NCBI GenBank assembly: GCA_025352305.1 | Contig: JANXTQ010000095.1 | Span: 1 to 12,903 of the forward strand | Source: Actinomycetes bacterium | GTDB taxonomy: Bacteria > Actinomycetota > Acidimicrobiia > Acidimicrobiales > RAAP-2 | DNA length: 12,903 nucleotides | Direction: 5' to 3' | Part shown: positions 1-5,816 of the stretch, one piece after another | Layout: each line of letters opens with the position of its first letter | How positions within the stretch are numbered: the stretch's first letter is position 1 | Made by a program: the position numbers and the translations under genes | Notes under the pieces: generated by a model | Told to the model about the DNA's origin: nothing | Databases searched by the model: none | The model's input: only the letters and a program-made list of their open reading frames with translations

Positions 1-1
1 T

Positions 2-76
2 TTCGTGCGCTTCTTCCTCCTACGTAAGGACACGGCGAAGGTGGCCGAGCCCGATCGAAAGATCGTCAGTTTCTAA
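2..76 (+). CDS. Probable 3' end of a plus-strand gene entering from the left
   Basis: A reading frame open from the window edge gives 24 codons and a TAA stop, ending ...EPDRKIVSF. Third codon positions are strongly G/C-rich (about 19 of 24), which fits coding sequence here. The visible tail is charged after an aromatic/leucine-rich stretch (FVRFFLLRK), so it could be the cytoplasmic end of a membrane protein, but that is only inference. It competes with a minus-strand frame over the same bases. If real, it converges with the carbonic anhydrase gene across about 170 bases. A 5-bp hairpin with a GAAA loop lies at 52-65, inside the frame. The function cannot be judged from 24 residues. Confidence 0.35.
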   Translation, partial: FVRFFLLRKDTAKVAEPDRKIVSF

Positions 77-211
77 CTGCCTGTTTCGTAGTTCCGCCTG
101 GCACAACTCTTTACGAGCCTTCGAACGGTCCGTCGACCTTCCGACAACTGAAGCGTAAATCAATCGATTGAATAGTTCGTGACGGCTCGGTGATTGCGCG
201 AAATACTTCAC
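20..211 (-). CDS. Doubtful small ORF, 63 codons
   Basis: A GTG-initiated frame downstream of the carbonic anhydrase gene encodes a basic 63-residue peptide (starts VKYFAQSPSRHELF) with no motif, signal peptide or membrane segment I recognise. There is no Shine-Dalgarno sequence before the GTG and no TANNNT box at leaderless distance. The same frame is open upstream to about 313, antiphase to the end of the carbonic anhydrase gene, so the GTG is only one possible start. Third-position G/C is lower than in the neighbouring genes. It overlaps the plus-strand tail at 2-76, and the two are unlikely both to be real. An AGGAGG-like stretch follows its stop at about 15-20 on the minus strand, but no start codon lies within range before the window edge. 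Confidence 0.2.
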   Translation of the reverse strand: MKYFAQSPSRHELFNRLIYASVVGRSTDRSKARKELCQAELRNRQLETDDLSIGLGHLRRVLT

Positions 212-248
212 ATCACTTTGGTGAGTACAGAGCGCGACGCTTTCTACG

Positions 249-764
249 TTAGAGAAGTCGTAGTTCTTTCTTGTAACGCCGAGCGTTGTCGACGTACACC
301 GCCGCCGAAATGGTTATTCGGTCTTCGTTACTGGCGTTCTCTTTGATCGTGGCGGGTACGCCGACTGCCAACGCATTTTCCGGCACCACAAAGTTATTGG
401 TGACCACGCAGCCGGCTGCGACGGTCGCACCGGAGTGCACGTGGGCGTGATGCAGGACCACCGATCCACTACCCACGAGGGATCGGTCGTGAATGACGCA
501 ACCTTCGAGGTGCGCAATGTGACCAACAACGCAGTCAGATCCAACGAGAGTAGGAAACTCTGCCACCGCGTGCACCACGGCGCCGTCTTGGATGGACGTG
601 CGCTCTCCAATGATGATGGTTCCGTAGTCACCGCGCAGGACCGCTCCGGGCCAGATCGACGATTCGGCTCCAATTCTCACGTCGCCAATGACGACGGCGT
701 CGGGATGAACGAAAGCGTCGGGATGTATCTGCGGTGCTCGGTCGCCTAGCGCGTATATCGGCAT
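249..764 (-). CDS. Gamma-class carbonic anhydrase-like hexapeptide-repeat protein
   Basis: A protein of 171 residues, the normal length for the gamma carbonic anhydrase/PaaY/YrdA group, folding as a left-handed beta helix of hexapeptide repeats and trimerising in the cytoplasm. If active it hydrates CO2 to bicarbonate at a metal held between subunits. Conserved residues are visible: R44 and D46 (VLRGD), Q59 (IQDG), H65 and H82 (VGH). The third usual metal ligand, the His of the LHGC motif, is replaced: the stretch reads GHIAHLEGC, with E87 at that site and His at 85. Activity is therefore uncertain, and it could be an acyltransferase-like or structural relative. The ATG has a good GAGGAG ribosome site 5 bases upstream. 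It lies 13 bases after the zinc-ribbon gene and is probably the last sure gene of the DUF512-der operon. Confidence 0.85.
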   Translation of the reverse strand: MPIYALGDRAPQIHPDAFVHPDAVVIGDVRIGAESSIWPGAVLRGDYGTIIIGERTSIQDGAVVHAVAEFPTLVGSDCVVGHIAHLEGCVIHDRSLVGSGSVVLHHAHVHSGATVAAGCVVTNNFVVPENALAVGVPATIKENASNEDRITISAAVYVDNARRYKKELRLL

Positions 765-777
765 ACGGTCTCCTCGA

Positions 778-960
778 TCAGTGAAGTAGCCATGAAATTA
801 GTTGGTAGATGCGCCAGATCAAATAGATGATCGTCGCGACGATAAAAAGTCGCCAGCGCCACGGTACGGGACCGGGTTCGCTGGGAGTGAGGTCAGCACC
901 ACAACTCTCACAAATATCGTCCGGTTGAGCTATCTCGCAGACGTCACACCAGTTGGACAT
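778..960 (-). CDS. Small zinc-ribbon protein with C-terminal membrane helix
   Basis: A 60-residue protein I cannot assign to a named family. Residues 5-20 form a zinc-ribbon knuckle pair, CDVC...CESC (Cys 5, 8, 17, 20). An acidic, proline-rich linker (about 22-33) follows, then one hydrophobic segment from about 38 to 59 flanked by WRWR, ending almost at the C-terminus. This suggests a tail-anchored protein with a cytoplasmic zinc module. The chosen ATG shares one base with the stop of der (TGATG), and there is no Shine-Dalgarno, so translation is probably coupled to der. A longer frame opening at 1068 lies wholly inside der and is rejected. Known: small zinc-ribbon domains bind nucleic acid or proteins. 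Inferred: a partner of Der or the ribosome at the membrane. Confidence 0.75.
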   Translation of the reverse strand: MSNWCDVCEIAQPDDICESCGADLTPSEPGPVPWRWRLFIVATIIYLIWRIYQLISWLLH

Positions 961-2246
961 CAGTCGACGCGCACACGGATTCGAATCGGTGTTGAGCCCA
1001 ACTCGAAACGCTCTCGCAGCGATCGCTCGACGTAGCGCAGGTAGGTGGCGGGCAGTCGACCAGAACAAAAAAGAGTGAAAGTCGGCGGCTCAACAGCACC
1101 CTGGACCGCGTAGCGAATTCGACCGGTTGGCGAGGGCTGCTTGATCTGGAGATCTCGAACGGCGCGATTAAGTGTTCCCGTCGACACGCGCTTGACGTAG
1201 TCACTCGCGGCCACCGAGAGCGCCGGAAGAATTCGGTGTGTGCCCTTGCCGCTCGTCGCTGTTGTTTTCAGCACGGGCGCATCGCCGAGGAAAGCCAACT
1301 TGTCCGCAACGGAAGCCAAGATCACGTCTCGATCGTCGGTGGCTACGAGTTCCCACTTGTTCAGCACCACAATCGAAGGACAGCCCGCTGCGGCGATTCG
1401 CTCGGCGAGGCGTTGATCTTGACCCGTTGCTCCTTGTGTGGCGTCAATGACGAGCAGTGCAATGTCGGCTCGATCGAGCGCGTCCAAGCTTCGCAGCACG
1501 GAGTACGTTTCGAGTCCCGCCTCGGTTCTCGCGCGTTTGCGCATACCGGCGGTGTCAATGAAGCGGATTCGACCCTCGGGCGTATCAATGACCGTGTCCA
1601 CCGCGTCGCGCGTTGTGCCGGGCATGTCGTGAACGACCGCACGCTCTTCGCCAATGAGCTGATTAAAGAGAGTGGACTTTCCGACGTTGGGGCGACCGAC
1701 AATTGCGACGTTGAGCGCGTCGTCTTCGAGCTCATCACCGGTCACAACGACGGCGCCGTCAAGATGATCAACAATCAGGTCCAGCAGGTCGCCGGCTCGA
1801 CGACCGTGCAGCGCCGACACGGCAATCGGTTCGCCAGCGCCGAGTTGTAGAAACTCCCAAATGGCCGACTCTTGGGCGTCGGCGTCCACCTTGTTCGCCA
1901 CTAGCAACATTGGCCTGCCCGTCCTCAAGACCCATCGCGCCGCCGAGACGTCCTCTTCCATAATGCCGACCGAGACGTCAACGACGAGCAGTACGAGGTC
2001 CGCTTCGCTGAGGGCGATGTCGGCCTGCTTGGAGACTTTGTCTTCCAATTCGTCGCCTACGGCCAACCAGCCGCCGGTGTCCACCACGTCAAAGGCGGTG
2101 CCGCGCCATTCGACTTCAACGGACTTGCGGTCGCGGGTAACGCCTCGCTGCTCTTCGACAACGGTTACTCGCTTGCCCGCGAGGCGATTGACTAGCGAAC
2201 TTTTTCCCACGTTCGGACGTCCAACAATGACGACTTGGGGTTTCAT
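960..2246 (-). CDS. der: Ribosome-assembly GTPase Der (EngA)
   Basis: A double GTPase that acts in late maturation of the 50S ribosomal subunit. At 428 residues it is of usual length. GTPase 1 shows the P-loop GRPNVGKS (9-16), switch T37, DTGG (56-59) and NKVD (118-121). An acidic linker (about 170-177) precedes GTPase 2 with GRPNVGKS (184-191), DTAGM (231-235) and NKWE (296-299). The rest is the KH-like C-terminal domain that contacts rRNA. The second G4 motif has Glu where NKWD is normal. The ATG sits in a 4-base ATGA overlap with the DUF512 stop and has GGAG 7 bases upstream. Its own stop overlaps the start of the zinc-ribbon gene. It is in the cytoplasm and probably expressed from the DUF512 promoter. 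Confidence 0.97.
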   Translation of the reverse strand: MKPQVVIVGRPNVGKSSLVNRLAGKRVTVVEEQRGVTRDRKSVEVEWRGTAFDVVDTGGWLAVGDELEDKVSKQADIALSEADLVLLVVDVSVGIMEEDVSAARWVLRTGRPMLLVANKVDADAQESAIWEFLQLGAGEPIAVSALHGRRAGDLLDLIVDHLDGAVVVTGDELEDDALNVAIVGRPNVGKSTLFNQLIGEERAVVHDMPGTTRDAVDTVIDTPEGRIRFIDTAGMRKRARTEAGLETYSVLRSLDALDRADIALLVIDATQGATGQDQRLAERIAAAGCPSIVVLNKWELVATDDRDVILASVADKLAFLGDAPVLKTTATSGKGTHRILPALSVAASDYVKRVSTGTLNRAVRDLQIKQPSPTGRIRYAVQGAVEPPTFTLFCSGRLPATYLRYVERSLRERFELGSTPIRIRVRVD

Positions 2247-3619
2247 GACGATGCTCCAATACGAACGGCGTGAGTGAGGCGTTCGCGAAGTGCGACACCG
2301 GTGGTGGGTACGGCAATGACGTGGGCATCAATTTCAGCGAGAGTCAGTCCGTCGAGAAATACATCTTCGGACAGACAGAGATCGGGCAGCAAGTAAGTGC
2401 GATCGGAACCGAGCTCGCCCACAATGCGCTGGACGTCACTGCCGGTGAGCAGTCCCGCAACTTTGATATTTCCCCCGAAGTAGGTGTTTCGAACTCCGAC
2501 CACGTCAACGTCGTTAAAGCCGTGCGCGTCAAGTAGTTCACGAAGAATTGGCTGAGCGTATTCGCCCGTCAGCACGGTCAGTGGACCAGCGAGGTCCGAT
2601 TCGTCGCGGCTCGACGTGCGCTGAGCGCGGTAACCCCACGCCGGGGCTCCGTCGACACTCTGAAAAAAGCCGGTGCCCAGTTTGTCCATAGCGGACGAGT
2701 CGGCGAAACTTTGCACAAAGGCCGCAACGAGCCCCACGCCGTTTTCCGCCTGATCGAGCGAATCAAACTCCTCGGCCAGCGGAGCCGGGCGCTCGGCCAG
2801 CAGGTGATATTCGTCGCTGGCAAATACGAGAGGTCGTCCGAGTAGTTCTCGGGCAACGCTTTGGAACTGCTGCGCGAGAGCGACCACCGCTTCGGCCTCC
2901 GCCACGGTGTGCGAACGCATGGTCTCTTCATTAGAGAAGTCGCTTATGCCGAGCGGCACCAGTGAGACGGTTTCGAGTTGCGGATACTCCGTCAAAATGT
3001 CGTCCAATGTCCGAACGAGCTCGTCGCCATCGTTGACTCCCGGACAGACCACCACTTGACCGTGGACCTCAATTCCCGCCGCCAGGAGTTCGCGCAGCCA
3101 ACGAAGCGACGTCGCGCCCCGCGGGTTACGCAACATCGATGCCCGCAACTCGGGATTGGTGCTGTGAATCGATACGTACAGCGGAGAGAGTTTTTCCTCG
3201 ATGATGCGCTCGAGATCAAATTCGGTAAATCGCGTCAAGGTGGTGTAGTTCCCGTACAGAAATGACAGACGAAAGTCGTCATCCTTTACGTAGAGACTTC
3301 GTCGCAGACCCTTGGGCAACTGATAGATGAAGCAGAAGGTGCAGTGGTTGTCGCAGGTGCGGATGCGGTCAAAGATTGCCGAGTCCACCGAAATCCCGAG
3401 CCGCTCGCCGGCCAGCTTGTCAATGACCACTTTTCGCGCCAGGGGCTGGCCGTCGCGTTGCAGCAGTAGTTCAACGTGATCTCCGTCAATGAGCTGCTGG
3501 TACTCAATGATGTCGCTCGGCGTGCGCCCATTGACGCTCAGTAGGCGCTCGCCCACTAAAACGCCCCGTAGACCAGCCGGAGAGTTCGGCGCTACTGAAG
3601 ATATAAGAGCGCCCGACAC
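2243..3619 (-). CDS. PDZ-radical SAM-DUF512 protein of unknown function
   Basis: 458 residues from a GTG start. Residues 1-65 are a PDZ-like domain (GALISSVAPNSPAGLRG, then GERLLSVNGR). Next comes a radical SAM-type motif, CDNHCTFCF, with Cys 89, 93 and 96 spaced CX3CX2C to hold a 4Fe-4S cluster, followed by QLPKGLR as is typical of this family. The C-terminal half is the DUF512 region, with conserved-looking stretches FASDEYHLLA and NTYFGGNIKVAGLLTG. The reaction is not known for the family. It is often next to der in Firmicutes and some other bacteria, which hints at a ribosome or RNA role; that is inference. The frame stays open to 3898, but a longer start would run into ispH on the other strand. 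The GTG at 3619 begins the PDZ fold and lies 7 bases after a TAGGCT box, so it is probably leaderless. Confidence 0.9.
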   Translation of the reverse strand: MSGALISSVAPNSPAGLRGVLVGERLLSVNGRTPSDIIEYQQLIDGDHVELLLQRDGQPLARKVVIDKLAGERLGISVDSAIFDRIRTCDNHCTFCFIYQLPKGLRRSLYVKDDDFRLSFLYGNYTTLTRFTEFDLERIIEEKLSPLYVSIHSTNPELRASMLRNPRGATSLRWLRELLAAGIEVHGQVVVCPGVNDGDELVRTLDDILTEYPQLETVSLVPLGISDFSNEETMRSHTVAEAEAVVALAQQFQSVARELLGRPLVFASDEYHLLAERPAPLAEEFDSLDQAENGVGLVAAFVQSFADSSAMDKLGTGFFQSVDGAPAWGYRAQRTSSRDESDLAGPLTVLTGEYAQPILRELLDAHGFNDVDVVGVRNTYFGGNIKVAGLLTGSDVQRIVGELGSDRTYLLPDLCLSEDVFLDGLTLAEIDAHVIAVPTTGVALRERLTHAVRIGASS

Positions 3620-3626
3620 GGCGTAC

Positions 3627-3632
3627 AGCCTA
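3627..3632 (-). promoter_or_regulatory. Proposed -10 box of the DUF512-der operon
   Basis: On the minus strand this reads TAGGCT and lies exactly 7 bases before the GTG of the DUF512 gene, placing the transcript start on or next to the start codon. This is the usual layout of leaderless actinobacterial genes (TANNNT 6-7 bases upstream). No Shine-Dalgarno sequence and no good -35 hexamer are seen. The box matches the consensus only at its three most conserved positions. Confidence 0.5.
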
Positions 3633-3655
3633 AGGGAATACTTGATGTTGCTTAC

Positions 3656-3661
3656 TAGGCT
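3656..3661 (+). promoter_or_regulatory. Proposed -10 box of ispH
   Basis: TAGGCT lies 6 bases before the GTG start of ispH, so the mRNA probably begins at the start codon. It is the same hexamer, mirrored, as the one serving the DUF512 gene 23 bases away. No Shine-Dalgarno precedes the GTG, which supports leaderless initiation. No clear -35 box is visible 16-18 bases upstream. Confidence 0.55.
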
Positions 3662-3667
3662 GAAGTT

Positions 3668-4702
3668 GTGCCCGTTGATCGCGTTCTGCTCGCCTCGCCG
3701 CGGGGCTTTTGTGCCGGCGTGGAAAAGGCCATCAAAGCCCTCGACTGGATGACGAGAATCTTCGAACCGCCCGTCTACTGCTACCACGAGATTGTCCATA
3801 ACCAGTTCGTTGTCGATCATTTCCGACGCCTGGGAGTTCAGTTCATTGATGACGTCGCTCTGGTGCCCCAGGGTGCTCCTGTCATGCTGAGTGCTCACGG
3901 TTCACCTCCCGAAGTCGTCGAAGCCGCTCGGCGAAGTGGCGGAGCCGTGATCGACGCGGTCTGTCCCCTCGTTACCAAGGTGCATCACGAACTTCGAGTG
4001 CGCGCGAGAAAGGGCTACACCGTTTTATACGTGGGCCACGAGGGCCACGAAGAGGCCGTCGGGACCATGGCGGTTGCTCCTGATTCGGTCCATCTCATTC
4101 AGTCGACCCGCGACATCGACGCCCTCGCTGATGACACGAGTCCCAAGGCCCTGCTGTCACAAACCACCCTCAGCATTGATGAGTGGCAGGAACTGCGTGA
4201 GTACGCCCTCGAAAAGTTTCCGGATCTGTGGACGCCTAATCGTTCGGATCTCTGTTTCGCTACGACCAATCGTCAGGCAGCGCTGAAGGCAATTGCCAGT
4301 CACGCCGATGCCGTGGTGGTCATTGGATCGGCCAACTCCTCTAACACCGTCGCCCTAGTGAGTGTCGCGGAGGCAACGAACTGTCCTCGGGTGCTGCGAG
4401 TAAATAGCGCCGCGGAGTTGCCCGACGACCTCTCGGGCGTCGTCGCCGTAACGGCGGGTGCGTCGGCTCCCGAATCGCTCGTCGACGACGTGCTTCGCGC
4501 ACTGCGACCAACCAATGGAGTGCAGATCGATCCCGTCACGGTCGAAGACGAGTACTTTCCTCCCCCGCCGGAACTTCGTGAAACACTGCGCGCACTCAGC
4601 ACTCTTTTAGACCTCGCGTTTGACGCACCACGTTCGAGTGACGACGCCTCTGCGTCAGATCGTCAGTACAACGCAGCCGCGGTACTGGATCCCACTCACT
4701 GA
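3668..4702 (+). CDS. ispH: 4-hydroxy-3-methylbut-2-enyl diphosphate reductase IspH
   Basis: The last enzyme of the MEP isoprenoid pathway; it reduces HMBPP to IPP and DMAPP using a 4Fe-4S cluster, in the cytoplasm. 344 residues, normal to slightly long. The three cluster cysteines are C15 (PRGFCAG), C99 (DAVCPLVTKVH) and C196 (DLCFATTNRQ). Substrate-binding motifs are present: HEIVHN (40-45), SAHGSPP (75-81), GHEGHEE (123-129), TTLS (166-169), a SSN motif and TAGASAPE near the end. The last 40 or so residues, rich in Asp, Ser and Ala, are a variable tail. The GTG start is 6 bases after a TAGGCT box and has no ribosome site. It is divergent from the DUF512 gene, so two Fe-S proteins share one promoter region. 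In many bacteria ispH follows plsC on the same strand; here it is inverted and separated from it. Confidence 0.97.
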   Translation: MPVDRVLLASPRGFCAGVEKAIKALDWMTRIFEPPVYCYHEIVHNQFVVDHFRRLGVQFIDDVALVPQGAPVMLSAHGSPPEVVEAARRSGGAVIDAVCPLVTKVHHELRVRARKGYTVLYVGHEGHEEAVGTMAVAPDSVHLIQSTRDIDALADDTSPKALLSQTTLSIDEWQELREYALEKFPDLWTPNRSDLCFATTNRQAALKAIASHADAVVVIGSANSSNTVALVSVAEATNCPRVLRVNSAAELPDDLSGVVAVTAGASAPESLVDDVLRALRPTNGVQIDPVTVEDEYFPPPPELRETLRALSTLLDLAFDAPRSSDDASASDRQYNAAAVLDPTH

Positions 4703-4989
4703 TTCATTTCAATGAGATAAGCAAGCGCAACGCCGCCAATCTTTACAATTGTGTTGCGACGTTGAGTACAAATTGAACCGTCTCGATCCACGCTCAACAT
4801 CTGATCCTCAGTAACGACAAGGCATTCGAGCGCATTGCCGGTCGCTACGGCCAACGTTTCGTCGCCGTCGAGGTCGATATGCGCGACGGGCGAAGGCCTA
4901 AAAGCAACGTGGGCGCCAAGTAGTTTTAATACAAGGTTTTTTGTACGTAGGACTTCGGCGGCTACACCGCGTCGGGTACGCGGTAGAAA
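4696..4989 (-). pseudogene. Startless 97-codon open frame, possible decayed gene
   Basis: This frame fills most of the gap between ispH and the glycosyltransferase. It is open for 97 codons and reads like protein in its centre (for example VAHIDLDGDETLAVATG and MLSVDRDGSI), ending YLIEMNQ; its stop overlaps the ispH end by 7 bases, tail to tail. It has no ATG or GTG near its 5' end. The first usable start is a TTG at 4854, without a ribosome site, leaving only 52 residues. A second frame starting with GTG at 4997 (VTDFYRVPDAV, then TAG) would join it by a single -1 shift near 4962-4965, giving roughly 100 residues. This fits a gene broken by an indel or a sequence error, but chance cannot be excluded. 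I recognise no family. Apart from this, I see no terminator or sure promoter between 4703 and 5000. Confidence 0.35.
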
Positions 4990-5000
4990 TCAGTCACCTC

Positions 5001-5007
5001 GAGGAGG
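5001..5007 (+). promoter_or_regulatory. Strong ribosome binding site, decides glycosyltransferase start
   Basis: GAGGAGG lies 8 bases before the ATG at 5016 and is close to a full match to the anti-Shine-Dalgarno end of 16S rRNA. It supports that start over the TTG at 4941, which would add 25 residues unlike the family. It also means this gene is translated from a leadered mRNA, unlike its neighbours ispH and trpS. Confidence 0.75.
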
Positions 5008-5015
5008 CATTGAAA

Positions 5016-5816
5016 ATGGCAACGGTCGATCTGGAAAAGCGACGTCTCACGGGACTTCGCAGCTTCGCTATTAAGCAAGCCCTCGCACAGTTAGACGCCG
5101 ATCGACCCGGCTTTAAGCCCGAAGCACTCGTCGTTCTTTTTTGTGCGTACGAAGAAGAAGGCAATATTGGCCACGTACTGGACAAGATGCCCGCGACGGT
5201 CAACGGTGAGCCCTTTACTGCGCTCGTGGTGGTTGACGGCGGTAGCGACCGAACGGCCGAGATCTGTCGCACGTACCCCGATGTCGTGGTGATTGAGTTC
5301 CCGACGAATCTCGGTCACGGAGTCGCCCTACAGGTTGGCTACCGCTTCTGTATCGATCGCGGCGCGAAGTACATCGTGACCGTAGATGCCGATGGTCAAA
5401 ATGACCCCGTCGAGATCCCCGAACTTCTTACTCCCCTGCTGAAAGACGAAGCAGATTTCGTCGTCGCCTCTCGCCGATTGGGAGTGGACAACACCTCAGA
5501 TCGATTTAGAAAAGTGGGAGTGAACTTCTTTTCTTTCGTCATGAACCGGATGACCGGTTCTCACATGACCGACACGTCCAACGGATTCCGCGCCCTTCGC
5601 GTCACCATGATGGCCGACGTGATTGACCGCCTAGAACAAGAGCAGTACCAAACGGCCGAACTGTTGATCACCTGTCTTAAGCGAGGATGGCGGGTCAGCG
5701 AAGTTCCGACCAACTGGTACCCGCGACACTCGGGAACAACGAAAAAGGGCAAAAACTGGCTCTTCGGGTTCCGTTACACGCGCGTTGTGTTCACCACGTG
5801 GTGGCGCGAGCGCTAA
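5016..5816 (+). CDS. Family 2 glycosyltransferase, polyprenyl-phosphate sugar type
   Basis: A 266-residue GT-A fold enzyme resembling dolichol-phosphate mannosyltransferases and other GT2 enzymes that move a sugar from a nucleotide donor to a polyprenyl phosphate or similar acceptor. Visible are the N-terminal nucleotide-binding stretch with CAYEEEGNI (43-51), DGGSDRT (74-80), NLGHG (98-102), the metal-binding DADGQ (124-128), and a TSNGFRAL stretch about 65 residues further on. It has no membrane segment, so it is soluble or peripheral; bacterial relatives often have extra helices. Donor and acceptor cannot be read from the sequence. It stands alone on the plus strand, and its TAA is directly followed by the stop of plsC on the other strand with no base between. 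It interrupts the plsC-ispH pairing common elsewhere, suggesting an insertion or rearrangement. Confidence 0.88.
   Translation: MATVDLEKRRLTGLRSFAIKQALAQLDADRPGFKPEALVVLFCAYEEEGNIGHVLDKMPATVNGEPFTALVVVDGGSDRTAEICRTYPDVVVIEFPTNLGHGVALQVGYRFCIDRGAKYIVTVDADGQNDPVEIPELLTPLLKDEADFVVASRRLGVDNTSDRFRKVGVNFFSFVMNRMTGSHMTDTSNGFRALRVTMMADVIDRLEQEQYQTAELLITCLKRGWRVSEVPTNWYPRHSGTTKKGKNWLFGFRYTRVVFTTWWRER

Larger units (their letters stand above)
3626..3662. repeat. Inverted repeat CAGCCTA-N23-TAGGCTG in divergent promoter
   Basis: Two perfect 7-base arms, CAGCCTA (3626-3632) and TAGGCTG (3656-3662), are separated by 23 bases. Each arm contains the proposed -10 box of the gene it faces, so the symmetry is centred between DUF512 and ispH. 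The arms may simply reflect two similar -10 elements, or may also be a half-site pair for a regulator. The spacing is long for a simple dimer site, so the promoter reading is preferred. Confidence 0.5.

Noticed and set aside
52..65. Hairpin CGATC-GAAA-GATCG as a terminator
   Set aside because: Only a 5-bp stem, no T-run after it, and it lies before the stop of the plus-strand tail; too weak to call.
1236..1850. Plus-strand open frame of 204 codons opposite der
   Set aside because: Lies wholly antisense to the clear Der protein; its translation has no family features and is rich in Cys, Arg and His as expected of a shadow frame.
3620..3898. Upstream extension of the DUF512 frame to a start at 3898
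   Set aside because: Would overlap the 5' part of ispH on the other strand and add 93 residues unlike the family; the GTG at 3619 fits the PDZ start and the TAGGCT box.
4706..4717. TCATT-TC-AATGA hairpin just after ispH as a terminator
   Set aside because: The loop is two bases and the stem A/T-rich with no T-run; not a credible intrinsic terminator.
4920..4945. A/T-rich stretch (TAGTTTTAATAC...) as the glycosyltransferase promoter
   Set aside because: Several imperfect -10 matches but none with a -35 partner, so no position could be defended.
4941..5015. TTG start for the glycosyltransferase, 25 residues longer
   Set aside because: The added residues do not look like GT2 sequence, and a near-perfect GAGGAGG precedes the ATG at 5016.
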